This document shows, piece by piece, positions 63,636 to 64,000 of a stretch of 64,000 nt of DNA; position 1 is the stretch's first letter; each line of letters starts with the position of its first letter. Below the pieces are notes generated by a model. The model searched no databases, was not told the origin of the DNA, and was given only the letters and a program-made list of their open reading frames with translations. The stretch comes from Ectocarpus siliculosus. Its lineage: Eukaryota; Sar; Phaeophyceae; Ectocarpales; Ectocarpaceae. The translations under genes and the position numbers were made by a program. The stretch lies in contig FN649750.1 in assembly GCA_000310025.1 (NCBI GenBank), forward strand, positions 1,260,674 through 1,324,673, written 5' to 3'.

Positions 63636-64000
63636 GCCGCAGTGGCGCTAGTGCGGGGTAATACCGGCCTCGCTTTCATTCTGGGGGTGGAGTTCGTCTT
63701 CGTTCTGATGTTCGGGGCAATAGCAGCTGGTTGGCGTGGGACTGTGCAAGCTCTTTTCGCCAAGGAATGGCTGGTGTTTCTTAGTGTGTTGGTCTGGGTG
63801 TGGTGAAATTTTCAAGAACTTCGCACGTGACCGGAAGTTTTGCTTTTTTGTTGAAGCAGAGCTGAAAGGAATTTCGTTGCGACGTTTTGACTCGAAGAAG
63901 TTGTCGGTACCTGGCAAATTTCTTTGCGGCACAATATTCCCACACAGCTGTGGTGCTCCACGAAACATGGATGCGCACGCCGGTTTGTTGTTCAACACGC
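63636..64000. other. Right-edge stretch, no exon assigned
   Basis: Frames are open on both strands, including a hydrophobic plus-strand frame ending near 63806. No splice-consistent exon is supported. Upstream exons of the minus-strand gene at 63.3-63.6 kb would lie here or beyond the edge. Confidence 0.3.

Noticed and set aside
63552-63806. Hydrophobic plus-strand frame suggesting a small membrane protein
   Set aside because: It is antisense to the better supported minus-strand exon at 63261-63635 and has no homologous motif.

Overview
This window is nuclear DNA from an intron-rich eukaryote. All three long genes are on the minus strand. They are built from short exons (mostly 60-220 bp) separated by introns of roughly 200-2,600 bp, with consensus GTAAGT/GTGAGT-type donors and CAG/TAG acceptors. 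No bacterial operons, Shine-Dalgarno sites, rRNA, tRNA or CRISPR are visible. Moderate GC, long introns, abundant CAG/GTC microsatellites and an ankyrin-repeat gene suggest a photosynthetic stramenopile, most likely a brown alga. That placement is inference; the sequence does not prove it.

Layout. (1) 724-6164, minus: the first nine exons of a Patched-domain RND-family membrane protein (copy 1). The rest is beyond the left edge or lost. (2) 6.2-12.4 kb: spacer with a Q-rich possible coding stretch, a telomere-like tract, an 8-bp-TSD MITE, a decayed ORF and two minisatellites. (3) 12456-25334, minus: a complete second Patched-like gene (copy 2), rebuilt here as 25 exons coding for 928 residues. 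Copies 1 and 2 share exon boundaries, phases and much intron sequence, so they are a head-to-tail tandem duplication. (4) 25.3-28.9 kb: spacer with a 262/279-bp tandem duplication. (5) 28898 to about 58728, minus: a gene of about 30 kb and at least 28 exons for a TMEM94-like degenerate P-type-ATPase protein (about 1,420 residues recovered). Its introns carry CTG/CAG tracts, a recent 103-bp duplication and three relatives of a TA-flanked MITE. (6) 60843-62168, plus: an uninterrupted ankyrin-repeat gene. (7) 62594-63097: a second copy of the 8-bp-TSD MITE. (8) 63.26-63.64 kb, minus: a coding-like exon interrupted by one in-frame TGA, belonging to a gene that leaves the window on the right.

The two large gene types are multi-pass membrane proteins: Patched-like RND permeases (lipid or sterol handling elsewhere) and a TMEM94-like protein (linked to ER magnesium in animals). 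Nothing in the sequence shows that they act together. Exon coordinates were worked out by hand from splice signals, reading phase and remembered family conservation, without any database search.
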